A stretch of 59,201 nucleotides of DNA from Clostridia bacterium (GCA_017536475.1 JAFXHH010000009.1:1-59201); one strand, 5' to 3'; positions 42,866-51,294 are shown, counted from the first letter of the stretch. Numbers and translations: made by a program. Notes: generated by a model not told the origin, from the letters alone.

Positions 42866-43960
42866 ATGAAGCTCGGCATAGTGGGACTTCCAAACGTAGG
42901 AAAATCAACTCTTTTTAACGCGCTGACCAACGCGGGAGCAGAATCGGCAAACTATCCCTTCTGCACCATCGAGCCCAACGTGGGCGTTGTCACCGTACCC
43001 GACAGCCGCCTTGACGTGCTGGCAAAAATGTACGATCCCAAGAAATATACCCCCGCGATCATTCAGTTCGTAGACATTGCGGGACTCGTTAAGGGCGCGT
43101 CGCAGGGAGAAGGACTTGGAAACAAGTTCTTGTCCAACATTCGCGAGTGTGATGCGATCATTCACGTAGTCCGTTGCTTTGAGGACGACAATATCATTCA
43201 CGTCGATGGCTCGGTCGATCCCATGCGTGACCTCGAGACCATAAATATGGAGCTCATTTTTTCCGATATGGAAATGGTCGAAAGAAGAATAGACAGAACC
43301 AAAAAGGCAATGAAGGGCGACAAGACCCTCGCAGGCGAGCTCGCGCTCTTTGAGCGCATCTACGCGACGTTAGAGGAGGGCAAGTGCGCGCGCACTATGG
43401 AGCTTTCCGACGACGAGCTGGCTTGTCTTTACGACACCCCTTTGCTTACCATGAAGCCCGTTATATACGTTGCAAACGTCAGCGAGGACGACGCGACCGC
43501 AGAGCCCGTAAACAACGAGGCGTATATGAAGCTCAAGGCATTTGCCGAGACCGAAAAGAGTGGCGTTATCGCAGTCTGCGCGGGCATCGAGTCCGAGATC
43601 GCAGAGCTCGAGGGCGAGGAAAAGCAGATGTTCCTCGAGGATATGGGAATCGAGGAAAGCGGACTTGATAAGCTCATCAAGGCAAGCTACTCGCTGCTTG
43701 GTCTTATCAGCTACCTTACCGCAGGACCCGAGGAGGTCCGCGCGTGGACTATCACAAGAGGCACTAAAGCACCTCAGGCAGCAGGCAAGATCCACAGCGA
43801 CTTCGAGCGCGGCTTTATCAGGGCCGAGGTCATCGCCTTCGACGACCTCGTAGCCTGCGGCAATATGGTCGCCGCAAAGGAGCAGGGACTCGTTCGCAGC
43901 GAGGGCAAGGAATACGTAATGAAGGACGGCGACATCGTTCTGTTCAGATTTAATGTATAA
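42866..43960 (+). CDS. ychF: Redox-regulated ATPase YchF (Obg family)
   Basis: 364 aa, the usual family length. P-loop GLPNVGKST at residues 6-14, switch region PFCTIEPN, DIAGLVKGAS, and the non-GTP specificity motif NVSE in place of NKxD, which explains ATP preference in YchF. Central coiled coil (~130-200) and a C-terminal TGS domain (IHSDFERGFIRAEVIAFDD). Binds ribosomes and affects translation and stress responses. Preferred codons are used throughout, consistent with a highly expressed housekeeping gene. Followed by a strong hairpin and trmB. Confidence 0.97.
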   Translation: MKLGIVGLPNVGKSTLFNALTNAGAESANYPFCTIEPNVGVVTVPDSRLDVLAKMYDPKKYTPAIIQFVDIAGLVKGASQGEGLGNKFLSNIRECDAIIHVVRCFEDDNIIHVDGSVDPMRDLETINMELIFSDMEMVERRIDRTKKAMKGDKTLAGELALFERIYATLEEGKCARTMELSDDELACLYDTPLLTMKPVIYVANVSEDDATAEPVNNEAYMKLKAFAETEKSGVIAVCAGIESEIAELEGEEKQMFLEDMGIEESGLDKLIKASYSLLGLISYLTAGPEEVRAWTITRGTKAPQAAGKIHSDFERGFIRAEVIAFDDLVACGNMVAAKEQGLVRSEGKEYVMKDGDIVLFRFNV

Positions 43961-43968
43961 GGCGGCAC

Positions 43969-44013
43969 GTGGGGAGAGGGGAAACTTTTGAAAAAGTTTC
44001 GCCCTCTCCCCAC
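43969..44013. repeat. Palindromic element after ychF (AACTTTT/AAAAGTT type)
   Basis: GTGGGGAGAGGG pairs with CCCTCTCCCCAC with an inner AAACTTTT/AAAAGTTT stem. The same composite (inner AACTTTTT stem, then a TCAAAACTT-CCC stretch) follows trmB (44763) and priA (58926), so it is a dispersed 3'-end element that probably acts as a terminator. Confidence 0.7.
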
Positions 44014-44088
44014 ACCCCACACCCTTTCAAAACTTTCCCAAAAGTAAAACAGCGAGAAAAGATAAATCAAAAATATCAGGAAAAGAAT

Positions 44089-44739
44089 ATGAGAATGAGA
44101 AAAAAGAAGCACGGCGACGAGAGGATACTCGCCTGTGCAGAATTACTTATAGAAGCTCCCGAAACGCTGAAGGATGATCCCAAAAAGCCCTTTGCCGATA
44201 AGGAAAAGTTGCTTTGCCTTGAGATCGGATGCGGAAAGGGCAACTTTGCCGTCGGCACTACCGCAAACGAGCACGACATCAATCTTATTGCAATGGAACG
44301 CGTCCGAGACGTCTGCTGTCTCGCGCTTGAAAAGGCAATGGCTTGCAAGGAGTCAAGACCCGACAATCTGCGCTTCATCATCGGTAACGCCGACAACCTC
44401 GATGAGTGGTTTCCCGAAAAATGCCTCGATAGAATATACCTCAATTTCAGCGATCCTTGGCCCAAGGCAGGTCACGCGAAGCGCCGTCTGACTCACAGAA
44501 ATTACCTCGCGAAGTACAAAAAGCTACTAAAGGACGGCGGTCTTTTGATCTTCAAGACCGATAACGTAGGACTTTTCGACTTTTCACTCGAGGAATTTGC
44601 CGAGTTCGGCTTGACGGTCGAATGGATGACCCGCGATCTGCACAACAGTGAGCGCGCTGAAGGCAACGTAATGACCGAGTACGAAAAGAACTTTTCTGAA
44701 AAGGGCTTTACGATAAATTCCGCAATAGTTAGATTTTAA
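44089..44739 (+). CDS. trmB: tRNA (guanine-N7-)-methyltransferase
   Basis: 216 aa from the ATG at 44089; the open frame to 43969 runs through the palindromic element and is rejected. SAM-dependent methylation of G46 in tRNA. SAM motif LEIGCGKGNFAVG (about 45-57), and the family signature NFSDPWPKAGHAKRRL with FKTDN further on. The ribosome site is weak (AGGAAAAG). Between ychF and truB, with truB a fellow tRNA-modification gene. Confidence 0.95.
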   Translation: MRMRKKKHGDERILACAELLIEAPETLKDDPKKPFADKEKLLCLEIGCGKGNFAVGTTANEHDINLIAMERVRDVCCLALEKAMACKESRPDNLRFIIGNADNLDEWFPEKCLDRIYLNFSDPWPKAGHAKRRLTHRNYLAKYKKLLKDGGLLIFKTDNVGLFDFSLEEFAEFGLTVEWMTRDLHNSERAEGNVMTEYEKNFSEKGFTINSAIVRF

Positions 44740-44762
44740 GAGACACGGGGATGCGTTTCGCA

Positions 44763-44784
44763 GAACCTTTTTGCAAAAAGGTTC
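44763..44784. repeat. Palindrome after trmB
   Basis: GAACCTTTTT pairs with AAAAAGGTTC; member of the same composite 3'-end element as 43969 and 58926, followed by a CAAAAACTCCCC stretch. Confidence 0.7.
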
Positions 44785-44823
44785 CGCACCTCCAAAAACT
44801 CCCCAAATTAGTTTTGAGGCAAT

Positions 44824-45083
44824 AAAACCTAAACCGTAGAATTAATCACTATCCTAATTGGAGTTCTTTTGCTTATTTGTGACTCCATCATTTTAAAACC
44901 TAAACCGTAGAATCAATTACTATCCTAATTGGAGTTCTTTTGCTTATTTGTGACTCCATCATTTTAAAACCTAAACCGTAGAATCAATTACTATCCTAAT
45001 TGGAGTTCTTTTGCTTATTTGCGACTCCATCATTTTAAAACCTAAACCGTAGAATCAATTACTATCCTAATTGGAGTTCTTTT
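44824..45083. repeat. Tandem array, 71-bp period, about 3.6 copies
   Basis: Unit starts at 44824, 44895, 44966 and 45037 (AAAACCTAAACCGTAGAAT...). Copies are nearly identical. Each unit contains TGGAGT and ACTCCA arms that can pair. The core, read on the minus strand (CTACGGTTTAGGTTTT), matches the 100-bp array at 58962-59201. No spacers, so not a CRISPR. No open frame of interest. Confidence 0.92.
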
Positions 45084-45084
45084 G

Positions 45085-45110
45085 CCTACTTTTCTTGCAA
45101 GAAAAGTAGG
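45085..45110. repeat. Palindrome upstream of truB
   Basis: CCTACTTTTCTTG and its complement form a perfect 13-bp palindrome abutting the tandem array. Related to the hairpin at 8882-8908. It ends 14 nt before the truB ATG, so it sits at the ribosome-binding region. Confidence 0.7.
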
Positions 45111-45124
45111 GGAATCGAGGCAAC

Positions 45125-46048
45125 ATGAAACATTCCGAAATTGATAATCTTCCGGGCGGTGTTCTTGCGATAAAAAAGGCGGCAGGGATGACCTCCCACG
45201 ATGTCGTAAACAAGATCAGAAGACTTTACAATACAAAAAGAGTCGGTCACGCGGGCACGCTTGACCCTATGGCAACGGGAGTGCTCGTCGTGCTTATCGG
45301 CAGAGCCGCAAAGGCTTGCGAGTATATTTCGTCCGATAAAAAATCGTACAGAGCAACCCTGCGTCTTGGATTGACGACCGACACCGAGGACGTGACAGGT
45401 GAGGTTTTGACAAAAAGCGACGATATTCCTTCTGCCGAGCAAGTAGAGGCTGTATGCCGTGAATTTGTGGGAGAGTTGAAGCAGACACCTCCCATGTATT
45501 CGGCTTTGAAGGTTAACGGTCAGAAGCTTTATGATCTTGCTCGTCAGGGCGTCACCATAGAGCGCGAGGCGAGGGATATTACCGTATTTTCCCTTGATTG
45601 CGAGGCGACCGAAAGCAAGACCGACTATATTTTGACGGTCACCTGCAGCGGCGGCACGTATATCCGCACGCTCTGTGCCGATATCGGAGCAAAGCTTGGT
45701 TGCGGCGGTGTTATGGCGACTCTTGAAAGGCTTGAGGCTTGCGGTATATCGATAAACGAGTGTCATACGCTTGACGAGATAGAAAAAATGCCAGAAGATG
45801 ACCGTCAAAAGCTACTGTTACCGACAGAACGGCTTTTTGACGAGCTTGACTCGGCAAAGCTTCCCGCGTTTTTTGAAAAGCTTTTCCGTGACGGTTGCCC
45901 CATATATCAGAAAAAAATAAAGACCGATTTTAAGGTCGGTCAGAGGGTACGCGTCTGCTCCGAGAACGGTCACTTTTTCGCTCTGGGCGAGGTGGTCGAG
46001 CGCGAGGAGGGAAGCGCGATAAGATCGGTCAAAATATTTGAACTGTAA
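45125..46048 (+). CDS. truB: tRNA pseudouridine(55) synthase
   Basis: 307 aa. Converts U55 of the tRNA T-loop to pseudouridine. Starts with the family's KKAAGMTSHDVVNKIRR; catalytic Asp47 in GHAGTLDPMATGVL; later PMYSALKVNGQKLYDLAR and CSGGTYIRTLCADIGAKLG. The C-terminal ~60 residues contain a small PUA-like part. The ATG has only a weak site (CGAGG) because repeats occupy the upstream region; expression may depend on them. Usually near rbfA/ribF; those are absent here. Confidence 0.96.
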   Translation: MKHSEIDNLPGGVLAIKKAAGMTSHDVVNKIRRLYNTKRVGHAGTLDPMATGVLVVLIGRAAKACEYISSDKKSYRATLRLGLTTDTEDVTGEVLTKSDDIPSAEQVEAVCREFVGELKQTPPMYSALKVNGQKLYDLARQGVTIEREARDITVFSLDCEATESKTDYILTVTCSGGTYIRTLCADIGAKLGCGGVMATLERLEACGISINECHTLDEIEKMPEDDRQKLLLPTERLFDELDSAKLPAFFEKLFRDGCPIYQKKIKTDFKVGQRVRVCSENGHFFALGEVVEREEGSAIRSVKIFEL

Positions 46049-46050
46049 TA

Positions 46051-46086
46051 CAAAAAGGAGAAGGTTCGAAAGCCCTTCTCCTTTTG
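46051..46086. terminator. Bidirectional terminator between truB and aspartate kinase
   Basis: AAAAGGAGAAGG pairs with CCTTCTCCTTTTG; A and T tails on both sides. Confidence 0.88.
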
Positions 46087-46094
46087 TTTATAAA

Positions 46095-47420
46095 TTATTT
46101 CACAAATTCATTATAGATCGCGTTAAGCGCAGTGTTGAAATCGTGCTCCTCAACACCGACGATGATGTTAAGCTCGCAAGAGCCCTGGTCTATCATACGG
46201 ATGTTGACTCCCGCGTTCGAGATAGCAGAGAAAACTCTTGCCGCAGTACCCTTTGCCTTAACCATTCCTCGTCCAACGACGGCAACGAGAGCAAGACCGT
46301 CCTCTATGCTGATGCTGTCGGGCTTGGTGCGGCGGGTGATCGCCTGAAGCACGCGTTCCTTGTGAGCCTCAAACTGCGCGGTGGAGACCACGACGCTCAT
46401 CGTGTCTATACCCGAAGGCAGATGCTCGAAGGATATATCGTTATCCTCAAGACATTCAAGTACCTTACGGCCGAAACCAATCTCGGAGTTCATCATATCC
46501 TTTTCAATAGTGATAACCGAAAAGCCCTTCTTGCCCGCGACACCTGTGATAACGTGCTCGCTGTCGTAGCTCGATGCCTGCGAAACGATCATAGTGCCCT
46601 TGTCCTCGGGACGATTGGTATTTCTGATATTGATCGGTATACCTGCGTAACGAACGGGGAATATCGCGTCCTCGTGAAGCACGGTCGCGCCCATGTACGA
46701 AAGCTCGCGGAGCTCGCGGTAGGTGATCGTGTCGATAGGCTGGGGCTTGCTGATGATACGGGGGTCTGCCATAAGGAAGCCCGAAACGTCGGTCCAGTTC
46801 TCGTAAAGATCCGCCTCTGCGGCACGTGCGACGATAGAACCCGTGATATCGGATCCGCCGCGAGAAAAGGTCACGATAGTGCCGTTGGGTGCGATACCGT
46901 AGAAGCCGGGAATAACGGCATACTTGTGCTCCTTAAGCTCCAAAGAGAGAATGTCGTTGGTCTTGTCCTCGTCAAAGGTTCCGTTTTCTCGGAAATAGAT
47001 CACGTTTTCTGCATCGATAAAATCAAAACCGATGTATTTTGCGAGAATAAGACCGTTGAGGTACTCGCCGCGGCTCGCCGCAAAGTCACGTCCCGAATTG
47101 TGCAGGATCGCGTTTTTGATGTACTCGTATTCGCCCGAGAGGTCAAAGTTGAGACCGAGCTCGGAAATTATTGAATTGTATCTTTCCTTGATCTTCTCGT
47201 AGTGCGCGTCGATCACGTCACTTGAAGCGCGGGAGCGAACCAGCTCAAAGAGAGTGTAAAAGAGATCGGTCACCTTAGTATCGTCGGAAAATCTTTTTCC
47301 GGGCGCAGAGGGAACGACGTATCTGCGGTCGGGGTCTGACTTGATTATCTCGGCAACCTGACGGAAGTGCTGAGCGTCCGCAAGCGAAGAACCTCCGAAT
47401 TTAACGACTTTAAGACTCAT
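46095..47420 (-). CDS. lysC: Aspartate kinase
   Basis: 441 aa from the ATG at 47420 (AAAGG upstream; the frame to 47561 crosses the promoter). Phosphorylates aspartate, first step to lysine, threonine and methionine. Kinase signature VVKFGGSSLAD at residues 4-14, catalytic region FSRGGSDITGS, and a C-terminal regulatory part with two ACT domains (from ~300: VITGVAGKKGFSVITIEK; LALVAVVGRGM...GVNIRMIDQGSCELNIIVGV). Monofunctional, no fused homoserine dehydrogenase. Which end product inhibits it cannot be read. Symbol by family; could equally be a thrA-type isozyme. Confidence 0.93.
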   Translation of the reverse strand: MSLKVVKFGGSSLADAQHFRQVAEIIKSDPDRRYVVPSAPGKRFSDDTKVTDLFYTLFELVRSRASSDVIDAHYEKIKERYNSIISELGLNFDLSGEYEYIKNAILHNSGRDFAASRGEYLNGLILAKYIGFDFIDAENVIYFRENGTFDEDKTNDILSLELKEHKYAVIPGFYGIAPNGTIVTFSRGGSDITGSIVARAAEADLYENWTDVSGFLMADPRIISKPQPIDTITYRELRELSYMGATVLHEDAIFPVRYAGIPINIRNTNRPEDKGTMIVSQASSYDSEHVITGVAGKKGFSVITIEKDMMNSEIGFGRKVLECLEDNDISFEHLPSGIDTMSVVVSTAQFEAHKERVLQAITRRTKPDSISIEDGLALVAVVGRGMVKAKGTAARVFSAISNAGVNIRMIDQGSCELNIIVGVEEHDFNTALNAIYNEFVK

Positions 47421-47495
47421 ATTTATCTGCCTTTCTTGCGCCTTAGCGCAACAAATTTTATCAATTTCTCGCCTGTAAGCGACAACGTATACTAT

Positions 47496-47524
47496 ATTAT
47501 ATGAAAAATCGGCTTTTTTGTCAA
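47496..47524 (-). promoter_or_regulatory. Promoter of aspartate kinase
   Basis: Minus strand TTGACA (47519-47524), 17 bp, TATAAT (47496-47501): full consensus. No lysine riboswitch or T-box is visible in the short leader. Confidence 0.85.
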
Positions 47525-47617
47525 TAGCAATTATCCATAAAAAGTTGACTTTAAAGCGCAAAAAGGTGTTTTTATTAACGAAAAAGGCGCGTTTTTTGAG
47601 ATTTTTTATTCAAACTC

Positions 47618-47646
47618 TTGATTGCCGAAGCGATTTGTGGTAAAAT
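47618..47646 (+). promoter_or_regulatory. Promoter of the DUF1015 gene
   Basis: TTGATT (47618-47623), 17 bp, TAAAAT (47641-47646). Confidence 0.72.
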
Positions 47647-47654
47647 ACAACCAA

Positions 47655-47685
47655 GGGAAAGGACTCGGCCGAGGCTGCCTTTCCC
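47655..47685 (+). other. 5'-end hairpin of the DUF1015 mRNA
   Basis: GGGAAAGG pairs with CCTTTCCC; the loop contains the palindrome CTCGGCCGAG. It would begin at or within a few nt of the transcript 5' end. Confidence 0.55.
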
Positions 47686-47709
47686 GACAGAATCCGAAAG
47701 GGGTTTATA

Positions 47710-48975
47710 ATGAAAAAATATCTTTATCCGTCAAATATATTATTGCCCGATTTTAACAAGGTCGACGGCAAAAAATGGTCGGCGGTCGCCTGCGACCAGT
47801 ATACCAGCGAGCCTGAATATTGGGAGCGAGCGTATAGCTTCGCAGGCAACGGTCCGACGGCGCTCGAGCTTATGCTCCCCGAGGCTTTCCTTGACAGAGA
47901 GAGCGAGATGATCCCAAAGATCAATCAAAAAATGCGGGAATATCTCAAAGAGCACCTCGTCGAGCACGAGAATTCGATGATATATCTTGAGCGCACGCAG
48001 TCGGACGGAAGGATCCGCAGAGGTATCGTGGGCGCGATCGATCTCGAGGGCTACGATTATTCCAAGGGCTCGCAGACTCTGACGCGCGCTACCGAGGGTA
48101 CGGTGCTTGAGCGCATACCGCCAAGAGTTGCTATCCGTCGCGGAGCTGCGTTTGAAATGCCGCATATAATGATACTTATCGACGATCCCGATCGTACGGT
48201 CATCGAACCCGTAGCCGCAAAGGCAGAGAGCTATGCGAAGGCATACGACTTTGATCTTATGGCAGATAGCGGACACGTTAAAGGATATTTTATCTCTCCC
48301 GAGGATTTTGACGGAATAAATACGGCGCTTGATAAGCTTGCCACGGCTGACGCTATGAATAAAAAATACGGAGTCGAAGCAGCCCCTCTTCTTTTTGCTA
48401 TGGGTGACGGAAATCACTCCTTGGCGTCGGCAAAGGCGCTTTACGAGGAGATCAAGGGCGAGATCGGCGAGGGGGCGGCAAGCGTCCACCCCGCACGCTA
48501 CGCACTTTGCGAGATCGTCAATCTGCACGACGAAGCGCTTGATTTCGAGCCGATATACAGAGTTCTTTTCGGAGTCGATAAGGAAGATTTTACAAGATCC
48601 TTTGCCGACTACCTGTCCGTACTTCGCGGCAACGCCGAGGAGCAGGTCATTGATCTCTGGCAGGACGGCGAGATCATAAAAACCTACACGGTAAAGAGCG
48701 CCGAGGTTCAGCTTTCGGTCGGAACCGTGCAAAACTTCCTTGATAGTTACGTAAAAGCACACCCCGAGGTGACAGTCGATTATATCCACGGTATCGAGAC
48801 TGTCAGAGCGCTGACAAGACAGGACAACACCCTTGGCATCACCTTCGACGGAATGACCAAGGATATGCTGTTCAAGACCGTTATCTGCGACGGTGCTTTG
48901 CCTCGCAAGACCTTCTCTATGGGACACGCGGCAGATAAGCGCTTTTACCTTGAGTGTAGAAAAATTACTCCGTAA
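47710..48975 (+). CDS. DUF1015 family protein
   Basis: 421 aa. Conserved DUF1015 features: an N-terminal WSAVACDQYTSEPEYW, SMIYLERTQ, the GDGNHSLASAKALYEE motif around residue 236, HPARYALCEIVNLHDEALDFEPIYRV and a C-terminal DALTRQ-type segment (VRALTRQDNTLGITF). Biochemical function is not established to my knowledge. In many Clostridia this gene sits with serC and serA (recalled), which suggests a link to serine metabolism; here serCA are ~37 kb away. Cytosolic. AAAGGGG before the ATG. Confidence 0.88.
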   Translation: MKKYLYPSNILLPDFNKVDGKKWSAVACDQYTSEPEYWERAYSFAGNGPTALELMLPEAFLDRESEMIPKINQKMREYLKEHLVEHENSMIYLERTQSDGRIRRGIVGAIDLEGYDYSKGSQTLTRATEGTVLERIPPRVAIRRGAAFEMPHIMILIDDPDRTVIEPVAAKAESYAKAYDFDLMADSGHVKGYFISPEDFDGINTALDKLATADAMNKKYGVEAAPLLFAMGDGNHSLASAKALYEEIKGEIGEGAASVHPARYALCEIVNLHDEALDFEPIYRVLFGVDKEDFTRSFADYLSVLRGNAEEQVIDLWQDGEIIKTYTVKSAEVQLSVGTVQNFLDSYVKAHPEVTVDYIHGIETVRALTRQDNTLGITFDGMTKDMLFKTVICDGALPRKTFSMGHAADKRFYLECRKITP

Positions 48976-49014
48976 ACAAGAAGAAAAACAAAAATCCGAC
49001 ACGAAATCCACTCT

Positions 49015-49049
49015 ACCGGTGGTTGTTTTCTCCTCACTCAACCAACGGT
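49015..49049 (+). terminator. Hairpin after the DUF1015 gene
   Basis: ACCGGTGGTTG pairs with CAACCAACGGT with one mismatch; no clear T-run. Probable weak terminator. Confidence 0.5.
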
Positions 49050-49090
49050 GTGTGGATTTTATGTGCTTTTGCAGTTATACTGTAGGCGAA

Positions 49091-49205
49091 AGGAGGATAG
49101 CGTGAAAATGACTTTCGTCTGAAATATATTTTTTCGCGCGTAAAAATTGCCTTAACGGCGAAATTAGCGATTACTATTTGTGCTGTCGTCAGCGGCAGAA
49201 TGGAG
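49091..49205 (+). promoter_or_regulatory. Structured leader element with micro-ORF, XRE gene copy
   Basis: Same plan as the serC leader: AGGAGG, 5 nt, GTG micro-ORF, stem 1 pairing GCGTGAAA with TTTCGCGC (one wobble), a weaker A/T-rich stem 2 around GCC/GGC, the linker GATTACTATTTGTGC, stem 3 (TGCTGTC with AGCGGCA), then AGAATGGAG, the ribosome site of the XRE gene. A TATACT at 49076 would place the transcript 5' end just before the leader Shine-Dalgarno. Confidence 0.6.
49102..49122 (+). CDS. Putative leader micro-ORF MKMTFV (XRE leader)
   Basis: GTG plus five codons and TGA, with AGGAGG 5 nt before the start. Homologous in position to the serC and cysS leader micro-ORFs but with a different peptide. 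Not proven to be translated. Confidence 0.3.
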   Translation: MKMTFV

Positions 49206-49211
49206 ATTACT

Positions 49212-49820
49212 ATGGATCAAATTAAAATCGGTAAATTTATTGCCGAATGCAGAAAAAAAGCAAGCTTAACACAGATGCAACTGGCAGAAAAATTAGGGAT
49301 CACAGACAGAGCCGTATCAAAATGGGAAACGGGCAAGGCAATGCCCGATACCGCCATTATGCTTGAGCTGTGCGACATTCTCGGCATCAGTGTAAATGAA
49401 TTATTAAGTGGGGAGAAAACCAATATGGAAAATGACAATCAAAAAAAGGAACAGCTTTTGCTTGATATGGCAAAAGAGTTGGAAAAGAAAAACAAAAAGA
49501 TATGGTCTTCTATGTGGGCAATTTTGATCGTAAGCATGACGGCACTGTTTGCCGGCATCTTAATTGCCGCATTTTTGATACCCGAAGGAATATGGCAGCT
49601 CGTTACAATTCTTGGAGTTTGCATTGTATTTTTGATACCGTGCTTCTACGCATTAAATCTTGAGATCAGTGTGGGGGCTTACAAGTGCAAAAATTGCGGT
49701 CACGAAATTGTGCCTACCTATTCAGAAGCACTGTGGGCGATGCATAGCGGAACGACACGATACTTGAAGTGCCCAAAATGCAATAAACGCACTTGGTGCA
49801 AAAAAGTACTGAAAAGATAA
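49212..49820 (+). CDS. XRE-family regulator with membrane spans and C-terminal zinc-ribbon-like motif
   Basis: 202 aa from the ATG at 49212 (TGGAG upstream). Residues 1-66 are a Cro/C1-type helix-turn-helix (LTQMQLAEKLGITDRAVSKWETGKAMPD). Residues ~67-95 form a charged linker. Two hydrophobic segments follow (about 99-121 and 126-146). The C-terminus has CKNCG and CPKC pairs, a zinc-ribbon pattern. Such HTH plus membrane plus ribbon proteins are known in Clostridia; they may tether DNA binding to the membrane and sense envelope or metal state (inference). Under the leader element described at 49091. Target genes unknown. Confidence 0.85.
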   Translation: MDQIKIGKFIAECRKKASLTQMQLAEKLGITDRAVSKWETGKAMPDTAIMLELCDILGISVNELLSGEKTNMENDNQKKEQLLLDMAKELEKKNKKIWSSMWAILIVSMTALFAGILIAAFLIPEGIWQLVTILGVCIVFLIPCFYALNLEISVGAYKCKNCGHEIVPTYSEALWAMHSGTTRYLKCPKCNKRTWCKKVLKR

Positions 49821-49832
49821 AGTCTTTTTAAC

Positions 49833-49877
49833 AAATTACCTCCCGACAGATTAAAAAAATCTGTCGGGAGGTAATTT
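49833..49877. terminator. Bidirectional terminator after the XRE gene
   Basis: A 19-bp perfect stem (AAATTACCTCCCGACAGAT and complement) around a TTAAAAAA-type loop; serves convergent genes. Confidence 0.9.
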
Positions 49878-49908
49878 CTTTATGTGGATCGGTCTTTAAT
49901 TTTATTCA

Positions 49909-51075
49909 TCAATCCTCGTGATCGAAGATCTCAACGAAAAGTCTGATGATATCAAGCTTGTTGGGGGTCTTGGGGTTCGAGGGAGTACATCTGTCCTCGA
50001 GCGCGGCGTCTGCCATAGCAACTACCTTTGACATATACTCCTCGCGAGAAAGATCGGGCGCCGCCTCTTTTATCGAGCGCGGAACGTTCATCTCAACGCG
50101 AAGCTCCTCAATATAGCCCATAAGCGATTTGACCGACGCGATGTCGTTGTAGCTTCCTACTCCGATACGGCGGGCAAGGCTTGCGTATTTTTTCGCGATC
50201 TCTGTGGGCTCGGTCATCGAGTGGGTCTGATGAGTAACGTCACTGTTGTAGCTGATTATAGCAGGGAGCAGGATCGCGTTTGCACGTCCGTGAGGAATGT
50301 GGAACTGTGCTCCGAGCTGATGTGCCATGCCGTGATTAAGTCCGAGTGAAACCGCGTTGAATGCAACTCCCGCGAGGTTGGATCCCACGTGCATCTGTGC
50401 TCTTGCCTCAACGTCGTTCGTTTCTTCAAACTTATAGGAACGAACGAGATAATCCTTGCAGATCTGCGTCGCTTTTTTCGCGTACATATCCGAAAAGACG
50501 TTAGCGTTCTTGCTGACGTAAGCCTCGATAGCGTGTGTAAGTACGTCCATACCCGTATCCGCGGTGATCGAAGCGGGAACGCTTTTGACCATTTCCACGT
50601 CAAGTATTGCCTCGTCGGGAAGCAGCTTATCATCGAGAAGCGCGTGCTTGACGTTCTTTTCTGTATCGGTAATGACCGCAAAGGAAGTGACCTCGCTGCC
50701 CGTACCGCTTGTCGTGGGGATAGCTATAAATCTTGGGAAATATGTCGGCTCCATCTTGTTGGCGAACTGACGAACGCACTTTGTCAGGTCGATCGCCGAG
50801 CCGCCTCCAACCGCGATGATGCAGGGGGCCTTGTCAGTCATAAGCGCCGTAACTCCCGCAACGACCTTCTGGATCGAGGGATCGGGAACGACGTCCGAGT
50901 AAATGGTATATTTAATATTTGCCGAATCAAGAGGGCTTGTGATCTTGCCGATCAGACCGCTTTTAACGGTAAAGGGGTCGGCAACTATGAAAACGCTCTT
51001 GTATTCGAGCTTGGCAAGGCGCGAAAGCGCGTTGTCGCCGAAGTGAACGGCAGTAAACAAAGTAAAATTTTGCAT
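49909..51075 (-). CDS. Iron-containing alcohol dehydrogenase
   Basis: 388 aa group III NAD(P)-dependent dehydrogenase. Nucleotide motif AVGGGSAIDLTKCV (about 92-105), AIPTTSGTGSEVTSFAVITD, and metal-binding region DTGMDVLTHAIEAYVS with GLNHGMAHQLGAQFHIPHGRANAILLP. Closest in feel to PduQ/EutG-like 1-propanol or ethanol dehydrogenases that reduce aldehydes in fermentation. No bifunctional acetaldehyde domain. Monocistronic with its own promoter. Substrate chain length unknown. Confidence 0.93.
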   Translation of the reverse strand: MQNFTLFTAVHFGDNALSRLAKLEYKSVFIVADPFTVKSGLIGKITSPLDSANIKYTIYSDVVPDPSIQKVVAGVTALMTDKAPCIIAVGGGSAIDLTKCVRQFANKMEPTYFPRFIAIPTTSGTGSEVTSFAVITDTEKNVKHALLDDKLLPDEAILDVEMVKSVPASITADTGMDVLTHAIEAYVSKNANVFSDMYAKKATQICKDYLVRSYKFEETNDVEARAQMHVGSNLAGVAFNAVSLGLNHGMAHQLGAQFHIPHGRANAILLPAIISYNSDVTHQTHSMTEPTEIAKKYASLARRIGVGSYNDIASVKSLMGYIEELRVEMNVPRSIKEAAPDLSREEYMSKVVAMADAALEDRCTPSNPKTPNKLDIIRLFVEIFDHED

Positions 51076-51142
51076 TTTTGATCCTTTCGGGATGAACGGT
51101 GTTGAAGCTCTAAATAACGATAATACGCCATCTTACCCTTAC

Positions 51143-51171
51143 ATTATACCGCAATTTTCCTTTCAAGTCAA
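51143..51171 (-). promoter_or_regulatory. Promoter of the iron alcohol dehydrogenase gene
   Basis: Minus strand TTGACT (51166-51171), 17 bp, TATAAT (51143-51148). Confidence 0.82.
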
Positions 51172-51265
51172 TAGTCAAATAGCAAAAAAGAACCGACTAA
51201 TAAAGGCGCTTTGAGCGCGTTTTTCCCAAAAATCGTCTGTGAAGCAAAAAAAGCCGCAACAACGA

Positions 51266-51294
51266 TTGACAAATGAGCAAAATTTTGATATAAT
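51266..51294 (+). promoter_or_regulatory. Promoter of the TIM-barrel gene
   Basis: TTGACA (51266-51271), 17 bp, TATAAT (51289-51294): full consensus. Confidence 0.85.

Noticed and set aside
44824..45083. CRISPR array
   Set aside because: The 71-bp units are contiguous and nearly identical with no unique spacers, and no cas genes are in the window.
46038..48975. Long antisense frames 46038-47174 (+) and 47740-49041 (-)
   Set aside because: They lie exactly opposite aspartate kinase and the DUF1015 gene, both with clear family motifs.
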